Source: Diorhabda sublineata (lineage: Eukaryota > Arthropoda > Insecta > Coleoptera > Chrysomelidae). From it: 64,000 nucleotides of DNA. A program made the translations under genes and the position numbers. The stretch spans positions 14,333,734 to 14,397,733 of the forward strand of contig NC_079479.1 of NCBI RefSeq assembly GCF_026230105.1. Reading direction: 5' to 3'. A model generated the notes under the pieces. That model made no database searches and was not told the origin of the DNA. It saw only the letters and a program-made list of their open reading frames with translations. Positions 11,490-22,340 of the stretch are shown in pieces. Within the stretch, counting starts at the first letter, position 1, and each line of letters starts with the position of its first letter.

Positions 11490-11532
11490 TAATATATAAT
11501 ATATAATATATAATATATATATATATATGTAT
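11490..11532. repeat. A/T microsatellite
   Basis: 'ATATA' repeats (AATATATAATAT...) resolving into pure (AT)n. It sits directly before the first unit of the 11.5-12.0 kb duplication. Confidence 0.9.
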
Positions 11533-12040
11533 GTAATGGAATTTCAAGATGTTCCCGAGGGGTATACAGCTATCAAAATTTTCCAAATGCAATTATGACT
11601 AACTGTGATTCAAACTGATTTTATATGATTTATATTTTTTACACCTTTCAGTGATTATTTTTATTTAAATTCTCATTTTTAATGATTTAATACGATTAAA
11701 TGGAATTGTGGAAATTGCCTTGGCAGTCAACGTGTTAATGAGACCGCATGAAGTTTTTTTTGTATTTTGAATATTTTTGAAAATAAGATGGAAAGCATGT
11801 TCCCATCCATCATTGGTAAGTTTTCATTCTTACATCATTTGTAATATTTATGTAACGGAATTTCAACTAGATTTTCCCGAGTTGTATACAGCTATCAAAA
11901 TTTACCAAATTCAATTATCCCTTACTTTAAGTCAAACTGGTGATGATATGATTTTAGATGAATTCAACTGATATTAAGATGTTTTCTTTCAGACCTCTCG
12001 TTCCTCGAAATAAACTAATGAGACCGTATTCTCCAAAATC
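11529..12040 (+). repeat. direct duplication, about 320-bp period
   Basis: About 11,531-11,640 and 11,848-11,960 share 'TGTAA(T/C)GGAATTTCAA', 'TATACAGCTATCAAAATTT(T/A)CCAAAT' in shorter identical runs, and 'TCAAACTG(A/G)T'. Both copies are followed about 100 bp later by 'AATGAGACCG(C/T)AT'. The copies have diverged noticeably, so this is an old tandem duplication. No coding content is evident. Confidence 0.7.
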
Positions 12041-12059
12041 ACTGGTAATCAGAGAATTT

Positions 12060-13010
12060 GTATACATAAAAGACACTGGTCATCGATAGCTGATACAATA
12101 TTTTTATTTGAAAGGCGTTAGCCCAGCCAATACTAAAACTGAAATAGACTCTACTCTGGGTGAGATTACTCTTTCGTTATTAACAGTGAAAGATTCAATG
12201 GCAGAGTTTAAACGATACCATGCGTTTTGTGAAAACCAGCACCGCAGTGATCGACCAAATGAGGTCTTGATTCCAGAAATGGAGAAAAAATCCACAAATC
12301 GGTACTGGATGATAGCCAACTGAAAATGTGCGAGCTAACCGACATAATAGGCATTTCAAAAAGTGCGGTATATCGTAAATTAACTGAAAATTTGGACATG
12401 AGAAAGCTATGCGCAAGATGGATGCCGAGTTCGCTCAAAATGAAACAAAAACAGCGTCATGAAGATGTTTCCATAGAGTATAAACATAAAGTCGAATTTC
12501 ATGGATGCATCTTGTGTCCATCACTTCAGAGATCAAAACAATGGACTGAAAGTGGAGAACCGGCTCCAAAGAAGACAAAGACGCGTGTGATAATTTCCAT
12601 TGATTATCTTGAAAAAGGAGAAACTATCAGTGGCGAGTATTATGGTATTATTGCAACGTTTGAGCGAAAAAATCAAGCAAAAAATGGCGCTTTTGTTAAG
12701 AAGAAAGTGTTGTTTCATCAAGACAATGCACTAGCTGACAAATCCGTTTTTGCAATGGCCAAAATTGATTAATTAAAGTTTGAACTGCTATCTCATGCAC
12801 CCTATTTGCTAAATTTGGCCCTCTCTGATTGAATTAATGGCGTGGTGGTCAAAGATTTTTCAACATTAAAGCAGTTAATGGCTATTTTGAGGAGCTTGAC
12901 GATTCTTATTATAAAAATGGTATCGAACTAATTAAATATCGCTGGGAAAAGTGTATGAAGTTTAAAAGAGGTAACGTTGACAAATAATTTTTTTTTTCCA
13001 TTTGTTGCGC
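12060..13010 (+). mobile_element. mariner transposase pseudogene (copy C)
   Basis: The most complete mariner of its subfamily here. About 12,085-12,320 is the N-terminal region: MAEFKRYHAFCENQHRSDRP, then PNEVLIPEM, the linker before the second helix-turn-helix. About 12,326-12,440 reads MCELTDIIGISKSAVYRKL, the second HTH, then LDMRKLCARWMPSSL, close to the canonical mariner MRKLCARWVPRLL. About 115 residues' worth of sequence around the first catalytic Asp (YVTMDE(T/S)W) is deleted and scrambled. About 12,540-12,770 resumes with WTESGEPAPKKTKT, IDYLEKGETISGEYY and KKKVLFHQDNA (second Asp at 12,713-12,730). About 12,776-12,830 reads FELLSHAPYLLNLALSD, with the third Asp. One stop splits the HTH region. 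The spacing fits a D,D34D enzyme. Dead copy; no TIRs seen. Confidence 0.88.
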
Positions 13011-14900
13011 GAGGCAGTTCGGACACCATACTTCTCTATTTATGAAAGTATAATTGAGAAGTAGGAAAAATCATATACTGATAATTCAATTATAATAGCG
13101 GGGGACACAAAATTCTTGAAGAAATAATGAGAAAATTTGTTAGAGAGGAAATTAGAATAAATAAAATTCAATCAAGCAAAAATCGTGAAGATAAAATTCA
13201 AGTTCAAAATATGTAACATCTTTGAATAAAAAACTGTAAAAGAATAAGTCAAGTCAAGAATAACACTTAACATCAGTCTTTCTAAATTTTTAACCAACTG
13301 CGAACCATCTCCAACGATGAGACAACATTTGATGAATGTAAATTAGATGGAAAACTCAAACATTTGTGGAGATCTATGCAAATCATTTTAACATATTATT
13401 GTTAGATAGAATTGAAAGATCAAAATTTCATTACTAAATTTCTGGTATTATCGGTTATATTCATACTGAATATTTTGAGAAAGTGAGTTACAAAAATGGA
13501 GATTTGAATACAGATTTCTTGATGAGACACCATTAACTTTGCCATAAACTTCCTCAATTATAAATTTTTGTAAAGTGAAAAATCAACCAAATGAACTTCG
13601 ATATTCAACAACTTTCACAATGTTTTAAACTTCTCGACCGAAATAATTAGAGTGTTATCAATTTTGAACAACGAGGCACATCAATAAGGTAGCGCTTTAC
13701 CAAACTTTTTCGGGTTTTTGTCATATTAAAAGGTAAAAGTAGGTTCTAAAGTAGAAACCTTTTGATTTTTTCGGTAATGATACTTTACTAGTTTGTACTG
13801 CTGTCTACTCAGTCATCTCAACAACTCTAAAGACCTAATAATATAACGAAACTTCTGAGTAAAAACATCCGATATGACCTGGAGTACGTGTGGTACGACT
13901 CAATTTGAGCGAATCTCCAAACTACTAAAAAGAGCTGTTAGATATTTATTCTGACTAAACAGCAGGGGCTTCCTCAAAAGTTTTGTCTCAATATTTTACA
14001 ATGGAAAAATGTGCATAATCACTTGTCAATTGAAATCAAATTGATATTTTGCATTTCGCAATAATTTGATGACGTATTTATTGGAAAATGCCATCTACTC
14101 TGTAAACGACTTCTAATAATAATATTTAATTCCGGGCTTGCGGCATACTGGTTCAATGTTTGCTATGGACTTTGTTGCTCATTGTGGTTTTTTAGTTTTT
14201 AGAAAATTTTTTCTACAAATTGTAAAATTTAAGTAGTCTACAACATAACTTATAACTTGAGCTCTATATTTTCTAGAAATTCCTCCCTATTAACCAGCTT
14301 CGTATACGTATCCTGTACTTAACAAAGCATTTTCATACCAAGGGACTCGTATGTCACCAACTTTAGTGACCACTGTTCCCGACAGACAGTAACTAATCGA
14401 CATTTATACGACCAGGAGAACAGTCAATTGGGTAGAACTCGTGCATGGAGGTATCATTTGAAATGGAAATTGGACAGATCGGACGTCGCGGTATATGTTT
14501 CCTCTCAGTTTCCTCGAACTAGATTTAAGGCTTGTATGAACACAGGAACATTCGAAAATCGACGTGTGTCAATGAAAAATAAGTTTCTATTATTCAGCGT
14601 GTTTAAAAAATAGGTGATACGTATACATCTGAAAAATAACTAGCAGTTTGTATTCTGTGAAATTGCCGTTATCTCATATATATTTGACATAAAATGTGTC
14701 GAAGAAAAAAAGAAAAACTAGAGTTAACAACAACGTTCATGATTGTACCAATACTACTAGCAAAATTAAAATGAAATTTTATACTGAATATTTTGATTTG
14801 GTTATCTTATATATTGAAAAAATTGATGATTTCCATTCCGAGTCCGTTCAGGCGTTCTACCCAACCGATTTGCTTAATTTTTTTTTTTTCAATGAAAGGT
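13011..14900. other. gene-free stretch
   Basis: Low-complexity A/T-rich DNA with no recognised protein motif. Open frames at 14,428-14,613 and 14,696-14,905 encode unrecognised basic peptides with no upstream or downstream support, and I do not call them genes. Confidence 0.4.
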
Positions 14901-14904
14901 ATTG

Positions 14905-15210
14905 ATGCACAGATCAGCCATCAACCATCGGATTTCATCTAATTTTCACCATTCTCAAGTTATACTCAAATGCGATTTCCTCCCTCTTTCTTTTAAGTTT
15001 TTGAACACTTAAATCGGTTGAGTTGAGGAGCTAGGCGCGGACATTCAATGTGGAGTTATGGATTTTTGTAGGTTTTTGGCAATTTTTCTACATTCAAAGA
15101 TCTATATCTCAGATTCTAATATAGCTACTGAGTTCGCTCTTTTCTATTATAATGATTTCTGATACTTATTTAATAGATTCGATGCGAGCGAAGCCGCGAG
15201 TAAAAGCTAG
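14905..15210 (+). mobile_element. Helitron 3' terminus (non-autonomous)
   Basis: The end is 'GCGAGCGAAGCCGCGAG' then 'TAAAAGCTAG' followed by T. Helitrons end in CTRR (here CTAG), insert between A and T, and carry a short GC-rich hairpin about 10 bp before the end. The 'GCG...GAAGCCGCG' string gives an imperfect version of the insect consensus hairpin. Upstream, 'CATCGGATTTCATCTAATTTTCAC' and 'CTCAAGTTATACTC', given here in pieces of a longer run, resemble the conserved sub-terminal region of insect Helitrons. The 5' TC end is not identified, so the start is approximate. No protein is encoded. Confidence 0.5.
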
Positions 15211-15306
15211 TGAATTAATAACTGTTGCTGATATGAAATTATGATGGAGTTACCAATTAAATACAATGTCGCATAGCGTTTGGTCTATTATGTTTTTCTT
15301 CATATA

Positions 15307-15939
15307 CACTGGCGAGCCAAAAATTGAGGTCACCTTAAAATTTTCATGTTTTTTGAAATTTTACGTTTTCAGATAGTATTCGCAAACTTTACATCATTGC
15401 ATGTGCTTTTGTAAGCTGAATGTGATTCTCTATACTAAAGAAAAATGCATTTGTTTCTTGGATTCAATGATTTAATCTGAAAAAAAGCAAATATACATTT
15501 TGGCCGAAATTCAAAATTTTGTTGTTAGGAAAGATATGGAACGAACAAAATAAAAAAAAACTTAACACTAATAACGTGTATTCCCTCCTCTTGCATTGAT
15601 GACTGCTTGAAATCGCCGTGGCATACTTTGAATTAAGTTGTGGATCACATTCCGGTGGATGTTATCCCATTTCAGCAATAGCAATCTTCTCAGCTCCTGG
15701 GTAGTTCTTGGTGCTGGTGTGTGTCTGCGGATTAGTCGGTCCCAACTCATCCCAGACATGTTCTATGGGATTCATGTTAGCCTAATTTCTACTTTATCCA
15801 GATACTCCCTGATAATTCTGGCTGTATGTGCTGTCAAATCTCGGAAAAAATTTACTTCAACACTTACTAATTCTTATCAATATTGACGCTAAAATTATTC
15901 GCAATTTCTGAAGTGGCTTCAATTTTTTGCTCACCAGTT
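15307..15939 (-). mobile_element. internally deleted Tc1-like element with both ends
   Basis: The left end is 'CACTGGCGAGCCAAAAATTG' after TA at 15,305-15,306. The right end is the matching inverted 'CAATTTTTTGCTCACCAGT' followed by TA at 15,940-15,941, giving a 633-bp element. On the minus strand it encodes the transposase C-terminus: a normal 'NPIExxWDELGR' block survives as MSGMSWDRLIRRHTPAPRT (about 15,700-15,759), followed by LQ/TQELRRLLLLKWDNI and LIQSMPRRFQAVINARGG to a stop near 15,568. About 15,779-15,842 still holds the region encoding ARIIREYLDKVEI, where an internal deletion begins. The catalytic core and N-terminus are deleted. The second copy at 35,060-36,228 has the same right terminus. 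A typical MITE-like deletion derivative. Confidence 0.88.
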
Positions 15940-16189
15940 TATTTTAAATATTCCTTCGTACACTTATTATGGCTCAGTATTCACTTCTATATCAACTATA
16001 ACCTAAAAGGCCAAATGGAGTTTAACGTAAAAAAAAACAATTCCTGGAAGTTTTTTTTGTAAACTTATTAGTCTATGAAGATGAGAAGCTAGAGCAACAT
16101 TGTGAAGATAAGCCACAATAAAATAGAATATTAGTACGCAGCTTTAATTTTGAAGTTATTTTAATACGAGCATGATTCCAGAAGTACCA

Positions 16190-16475
16190 GGCCGCACACA
16201 GAGCTGGGTAAAACTGCTTGGAAAAAAAATGTTTCAAGTTTGAAGACGCCACGTTCTTTATATTCATTTAAAAAGCATTAGCCCAACCAATATGAAAGCT
16301 GAACAAGATTCTAGTCAGGTCTTAGACGAGGTCGTACGACCTGCGATAACCAGCATCGCGTGCTAGATCAAATGAGGTGACGATTCCAGATGTGTTGAAG
16401 AAAAGCCACGAAGCGGTACTGGATGATCGTTGACTGAAAGTTCGCGAGCTAGCATTATAGTGGGTGTTTTCTCGA
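16190..16475 (+). mobile_element. mariner 5' fragment (copy D)
   Basis: Shares 'AAGACGCCACGTTCTTTA' and 'AGCATTAGCCCAACCAATA' with copies B and C. Reads the N-terminal transposase region in broken frames, including VVEKSHEAVLDD-like and KVRELASI-like pieces that surround the linker and second HTH. It stops at about 16,470. It covers only the DNA-binding domain; no catalytic motif follows. Confidence 0.7.
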
Positions 16476-18080
16476 ATGAAAAAATTGGTTAAAAAACCTC
16501 ATAACGGTCTCTCGTGGAATCTTTTATTTCGTGGGGCTTAAACCTCAAATAAGAGCAGTGTAATAGTGCAAGTAGTTTTACAAGCTGGAAATCCCTCGTA
16601 AGAAGTGATCGAAAATGCCGGAAAGCTCATATGAAAAAGGTTTTTGGGGTCTCAACTCAGAGCAGTGTGATAGCGCAAGAAGTTTTGTAGGCCAGAAAAC
16701 CTCCAAAAAAAAAGAGAAAATCGGCGTATATTTGAAATGATAATTAGCGCAGTTGTTGGCGGCGGCTCGATTAGGTGGAAAATGGGTAAGCGCTATAAAA
16801 TCACGCGCGCGATGAAAAATGAGCAAGCTTTCATCGTATCCTGATGATTTTTTTTTTATTTTGGGGTAGTTCAAACAGATATTTTGAATGTAGATATCAA
16901 AAATAATTTACAGTCAATTTTTCCGTTAGGAAAAACCGGCTGGCATTTCCATATCCGACCTGAGCTGACCTTAAAAAGTGGCGTTTGGTGATGTACTAAG
17001 TTGGGACCGTCAGTTTACAAGTTGATATTGCGCGCACCTTATTGACCCTGTTTTTTGTAGCCAGCTCTGGGACTGTTGTTATTGATTCAATTGTTAGAAT
17101 TGTAGTTTCATTTTATTTTTTGTAGTTCTTCGAATAGTTCAAATTCTTTAGGGCCAAACGTGCCTAACCATTTTTTTTGTAAAATCACTTAGAGAATAAA
17201 ACTATTGATTTCTGTTATTCTTACAAGATTTGAGACATTAAAAGTAAAAAAAGAAATTGACATTTCTATCTTATAAAATAAAAAATTTCAGGTTTTTATT
17301 TTCACTTTTTATAATTGCGCCTTAGCCACCTTTTCCCCTTGAACCCTACAAATATGTTTGCCTCCCTACGAACACTTTAACCAATCGGCCTTTTTATACC
17401 ATCATTATATGATTGTTGTTAAATTGTTTACTATTTAAAAATACAATAATCAAATTTCATATAAAATTGAAGTAAACACGTGTTATGATTGATAAAAAAA
17501 ATTAATTGTGTGACTTAAATGATGACATGCACATGAAACTAGCCCAACATTTCCTTGAACAAACATAGGCGCATGCTGCCAATTAACCATTTACCTTTAT
17601 ACGAGGTGCTTAGAGGTCTGGGCGAGTGCTAATGGGAACTTTACACGCTTCACATCTCATAAATTATCATTGTTAGTACGATATATCGATCCACTGACTG
17701 TCACTTCAATATCTGAACAAAGCAGCCATATATTTCCACTTAAAAATATGGAAAATTGGTGGAAATGTATCCGTTTCCACGCAGAACTGTTGACACATTT
17801 TCTTCGAGAAAATCTGAAGAAATGGCAGACTTCAGATCATTTTTTCATTTCAATTCACGTTTTCTGGAGATTAATGATGATTTCGTTTATTTCAAACCAA
17901 ATTCTTCTTCTATAAACTCATTTTTTAGCCTATATTCTAGTGTTATACAGGATGTTGCGGAAAAAATTCGGGATTGAGTAGGTAATTTGGAAATAAATAT
18001 TTACTCGCAAAACGAAATCATTTGGGAAGTTACTTAATCGGTAAGGACCTTCGAGCTGTAATCCAGCGTATATCTCCAAA
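16476..18080. other. unassigned, with a short direct duplication
   Basis: About 16,535-16,590 and 16,643-16,697 are diverged direct repeats ('CTTAAACCTCAAATAAGAGCAG' versus 'TCTCAACTCAGAGCAG'; both then read GTGTAATAGTGCAAG or GTGTGATAGCGCAAG and AGTTTT). About 16,740-16,830 is locally GC-rich (GGCGGCGGCTCG, CACGCGCGCG). The remainder has overlapping open frames at 17,670-17,977 with no motif. Confidence 0.45.
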
Positions 18081-18084
18081 TTAT

Positions 18085-18570
18085 ATAAATAAGACTTGGA
18101 CAACAATTTTTTACGAACATACTAAAGACATTTCGATTGGATGCAAGTTTGTCTGTTAATTTTCTTTCATCATGATTCATCTGAGCGTCAAATCGCAGGC
18201 ATCTCTCCATCTGATCCCCGAAGATCTTCTAGACTTTTTCTGTTGCTTCTGTGAGCACCAGCCAAAATTAGCAAACCTATAAAGGCTTTCCATTCGGTGA
18301 TATCAATAGGTTCTGTATCTGTATCTTTATGAAGGCATTTTCTCCACTTGAACTTTTCTTTATCACTTTTGCCTTTACCTTTTCCAACAAATTAACTCTC
18401 TTCGTTCTTATTATCTGAGTCCTCCTGATCTACAGTAGCTTCTTGTTCAATTTTTGAATCTCCTGCACGCTCCTCAATATTATATTTCTACTCCGTATCT
18501 TCTTCATCATCGATATCTTCTTCCGTTTCAGCTTCATCCTCAAACATTAATATTTGAAGTTATTCAATGT
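18085..18570 (-). mobile_element. piggyBac transposase N-terminal fragment
   Basis: Minus-strand reading starts with an acidic leader (EDEAETEEDIDDEEDTE), typical of the acidic N-terminus of piggyBac transposases. It continues to ITEWKAFIGLLILAGAHRSN (about 18,241-18,305) and RKSLEDLRGSDG, matching the family block 'I.AFIGLL...G..R.....L..LW..DG'. After a short deletion it reads LRFDAQMNHDERKLTDKLAS and RNVFSMFVKNC (about 18,110-18,190), matching 'LRFDD...R...DKLA.IR..F..FV.NC'. The catalytic DDD domain is absent and the acidic part has stops. piggyBac enzymes excise precisely at TTAA sites; no terminal repeats are visible. Confidence 0.82.
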
Positions 18571-20180
18571 CTTTGGGATCATTTGAATGGTATTGAATGT
18601 ACAGGAAAATCTTCAAAAAACATTTTTATGAGAAAATCTTTCAAAAAAGATTTCAAGAGCGTTACCGAGCGAGGTGTATCAAAATGAATCCACTATAGAA
18701 ACGCCAATTTAACACTTAACGTTGCGAATCGCGATAAGTGCCAAACACCGGACCTGCATCAATATCGTAGCATATCAATTTGAAGAGTTAAGTTCATGGA
18801 ACAAGTTCGACTTTGCAATTTTTCAATTTTAAAAAATGTTTAGTTGGTCAAAAGTTATTGACTTCGAAAGTTTGTAGAATCGTCAATTTTTCGACTTGCA
18901 AAAATTTATAAAATTGACCATATTTGCATAAAAAAATTGTCGTATCGAAAAATTCAGTTGTATATAATTTGTTCAAACCATTTCGATTCAAATAAAACGT
19001 ACTAGTTTTTCGAAAAAACCTCGGCCCTCTGATTACAGACGGCAGTATTGACCGCTCCCGGACTATTATATTTGTAAAATAATATTTTATCTCATAACCC
19101 TGTATATTTGAAGACGATACATCTGCTAAAATATTAGTCTGGGACATGGTCATTTTTCAAAACAACAAAATGAAAAATTCAAAACCAAGAATATATTTTG
19201 TATTCGGTGTGTTTTCTGTATCAAAAACACGTTTTCGACCCGAAATATATATTTCTCACATCCAAAATTCATAAGAAGAATTACCATTAACACGACTTGA
19301 TCTCAGAAACAGCATCTTTTGATGTTTTTAAGACTCCAAAAGCGATGTTTTTCAACTTGTTAGGGTGGTTGGTATTTAAAATTGATCTGGTGCCAGAGCG
19401 TTTTTGCCGGACTCGATCGAAAGATCTCGATTTTAGATTAGATACAAAAACAATGCCGGGATTTATTAGGTCTACTTTATCGGCCATGTTGTTTGTTTTA
19501 ATTGGATCATTTGGAATGTATATCAGAGGATTTAAGTAGATATGTCGGTTAATTTCAATGAGGACGAAAGTGAAATAATTACAGTGTCCTTGAAGAAAGT
19601 AGTTAAACTTTTACTTGATTGTATTAAGAAAACAAACTTATAAGTTTGTTGTTAAACTTTTTCTCGAAATAACAAACATGTTCATGAATCAGAAGATGGT
19701 TTCCGAGTCTTTTCTATGAATTCGTTAATTATACAGTGTGTTCAAAAACCGATTTCAGGAAAGAATCTGTTGCATGCTACATTCTGTTGGTTTTCAGTTA
19801 AATGTACCAAATAGTGTTATAATGTGAGACAACCAAAGGGTAAATACATTCCAATGATTTATTTAAAGAGTTGAAAATGGATGTTTAGGGTTAACAAGTA
19901 GATATGTATTTCAACTGATTGCTGTTAATCCTAGGTACCAGAATACCTTGAAAATGGCTTTTAAGTCTCGTGGGGAATGAAGGATGAGTCAATAATATTC
20001 AACTGATCACTAGCCTGAACATTTGCCATATGATGTAAATGTGTTGATTTGTGGTGAAAAGCCACAAAAAATCAACTAAATCAGGAAAGGCATTCGAAGA
20101 CATCACCTTATTGGCGGAAAATAACAAACTTAAAGTCAAGTCTGAAAAGAGCTAACTAACTGTAGGTAAAAAATGGTAAC
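18571..20180. other. gene-free stretch
   Basis: Overlapping open frames occur on both strands at 19,287-19,539 (66 and 80 codons), neither with a recognised motif. About 19,735-19,760 has an 'ACAGTGTGTTCAAAAACCG' run of the kind seen at insect repeat ends. Confidence 0.35.
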
Positions 20181-20184
20181 TACG

Positions 20185-20345
20185 AGTACAATATATTACT
20201 TATATACAACAATCTTAATGCCTATTATGATCTATGGCACTGTATTGTGGTGGAAATCTATAAACAAGGAAACGTACAAGAAAAATCCCACGTGCAAAGA
20301 ATAACAGCATTTAAAATCACTGGAAAAACTATTGTAGAAAAAGAG
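20185..20345 (+). mobile_element. R1/Jockey-like RT C-terminal fragment
   Basis: Reads TTILMPIMIYGTVLWWKSIN then KETYKKKSHVQRITAFKITG. Post-RT regions of R1/Jockey-type LINEs have 'Y..V..PILTYGA..WW.A......N...L...QR.A...ITG' followed by a TTPTAAL-type motif. The TYG-WW and QRxxxxxITG blocks fit well. About 20,350-20,760 may be a continuation, but no motif proves it. Confidence 0.65.
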
Positions 20346-20970
20346 TAGGAGAAAAGAAAAACAATAAAGGATCTATTAGCTTAAAACACAGACTATTCAA
20401 TCACAGAAACGAACTTCGAATAAAGTATAAAAATTAAAATTCTCATAACAGTGAAGTGGAATGAAAAACCTATCATGAAGAATGGAAAAATCTCAACTTT
20501 TATAGAAAACGCGCTAACAAAAGCTGAAACAGAATTTGGTAAGTTTTAAAAGGAACTGAACAATCAAAAGTGGTATAAACTGAAAACTGTACATATCAAT
20601 TCTTAAATACAGATACAGAAACCCATATATGAGAATGAATACCTAAACAAAATCCACCACGTACCATCAAATAAATTAAACGTCCACAACTCTAGAAGCA
20701 GCAATCTACAGACAGCTATTTAGGTGTAGCTAAATACAAAATATACTGGACAAATAAATGAATTCTCAGAATAGTTCAAATTCATGATGTTGAGTATACT
20801 AACCACGGTTACTAGCAAGATTTTGAGAACTTATTTTGACTTTCCACGCTATGTAGCATACCATGGAAACCACCTGGACAACACGGTTTATGCTGCTACA
20901 ACCATCATCAAACATGTTGAACTAAATATATACAAGGAACAATTATAACTGCCCACCTAAGATTTAAACA
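20346..20970. other. possible LINE tail, unassigned
   Basis: A-rich plus strand with open segments between stops, compatible with a continuing LINE 3' part, but I find no diagnostic motif. No poly-A end or target duplication recognised. Confidence 0.3.
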
Positions 20971-20974
20971 TATG

Positions 20975-21735
20975 CATTCACTAAGAGCTTTGGCGATAGA
21001 AAACGTTTAAGGTGGCATCGAGAACCACAACCGCTGAAGATGAATCTAGAGATGTACCTTAGATTACTTGCGGATATCAAGAGAAGCTGGCCTTTTTGAC
21101 AGTGTATCAGTTATATACGTTAAAATAGAATTAAGAGGTGAAGAACATAAAAGTTGGACGCATCAAGAGTGGAAGAGGAATTTTACGGAGTAATGAGTCA
21201 AGAGAAAAATGTTTGGGTTCTAGCTGAAAGAAGCTGATCTTTTTGAAAGGGTAGAAGCCTCTTTTAGGAAATAAAAGTGTAGTTGAGAGGTTGCACTGGT
21301 CTGAAGTGCGTGAAAATTTGATACAAAAAGAGCGGGAGAGGGTTTTAATGGAGGACTGAGTCAAAGGTTTTGGATTTGAGAGAAAAATGTTTGTGTGTAG
21401 TTCCGACATGGTGGAGACTAACTGAAAACCTGGTGAAAATTGATGGAATTTCGAAGTAAGAAAGCTATGGAAAACATATAAGGGAAATGACGTACGATCC
21501 GGCCAGACCTGAAAGAAAATTTATCTTTCCGCATGACAACGATCCCAAGCATGCAAAGAATATCCGAAAGAATTAGAAAGGAATAATATACTGAAAGTGA
21601 TGATTTTGTCGTCACAGTTGGCCGACCTCCACGGGACTGGATTGGAACCAAATAGACGACGATTATTTTTCGAAATTGTTACTGAGAATGCCAAAATTGT
21701 TCACAGAAATAATAAAAGCAGAAGAGGCTCAGATA
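20975..21735 (+). mobile_element. Tc1-like transposase relic (family 2, first of a pair)
   Basis: Begins at the linker between the two HTHs (SFGDRKRLRWHREPQPLKMN, a mutated 'GSTxxxxRSGRPR...'). About 21,145-21,200 reads KSWTHQEWKRN, the W.x..EW block that precedes the first catalytic Asp. About 21,519-21,565 reads FIFPHDNDPKHAKN, the second catalytic Asp motif (family form QDNDPKH). About 21,600-21,720 carries PPRDWIGTK and, in a shifted frame, DDDYFSKLLLRMPKLFTEII, matching the C-terminal '(Y)..KLVESMPRRL.AVI'. Frameshifts split every block. It is followed head-to-tail by a second copy. Confidence 0.75.
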
Positions 21736-22340
21736 TAGCAGCTTAGATAAATGAATCTAGATATCTGTTTTTGAGTAGTTCTACAGTGGAAAAGAGCATA
21801 AAAATTATACTCAAAAAGAGTTGGAGAGGGTTTTATGGAGTGATAAGTCAAAGATTAAATTTTTGGGACTGAGAAAGAGTGTTCGTATGCAAGTAAAAGG
21901 AAGAACGAACGTTATTTTCCTTTGCAGATTTCCGGTGATGGCTCGGGAGTCACGACAAAGATCCTGTTGAGAACTATGATCAACCACGATTTGTCGAAAC
22001 TGTGCAAAGAGTATTTGAAAGAATTTGGAAGGAAAAATATAATGAAAGTAATCATTTGGTCGTCAGAATGGCCTTAAATCAACCCGATTCGATTATCGTG
22101 GGACAAATTGTACAAGGAAGAGAGAAAATAGTGTCTTACTTCCACTTCACATCTTTGGAATGTTCTGAAAAACAAATGGTACCAAATAGATGATGAATCT
22201 CTTCATTGGTATTTATATTCTTACAATATTAATATAAAAATCAATGGTTTTGTTTATATATGTTTTGTTTTACGCAAACTATAGAGTGGACAAGAACTTT
22301 TGACCTTTGACTTTTGACCTGAAGAGAGTTTTGGTGTTCG
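21736..22340 (+). mobile_element. Tc1-like transposase relic (family 2, second of a pair)
   Basis: About 21,740-21,800 reads INESRYLFLSSSTVEKS, the second HTH. About 21,805-21,850 reads (K)SWRGF or ERVLW-equivalent frames, then a deletion. About 22,010-22,080 reads KEYLKEFGRKNIMKVIIWSS (the helix before the third catalytic residue, 'VLEWPSQSPDLNPIEN'), then NPIRLSWDKLYKEER. About 22,140-22,195 reads TSTSHLWNVLKNKWYQIDD. It shares the TSTSHLW...DD block and a 'CGCAAACTA' trailer with the copy at 62,430-62,985. Dead. Confidence 0.72.

Noticed and set aside
15568..15886. 82-codon plus-strand open frame opposite the Tc1 C-terminus
   Set aside because: The minus-strand frame carries the family motifs (WDRLIRRHTPAPRT, SMPRRFQAVI); the plus frame is its shadow.
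17670..17977. Overlapping 81- and 73-codon plus-strand frames as a small gene
   Set aside because: Two frames are open at once over the same A/T-rich stretch, with no motif and no conserved neighbours. This is expected by chance.
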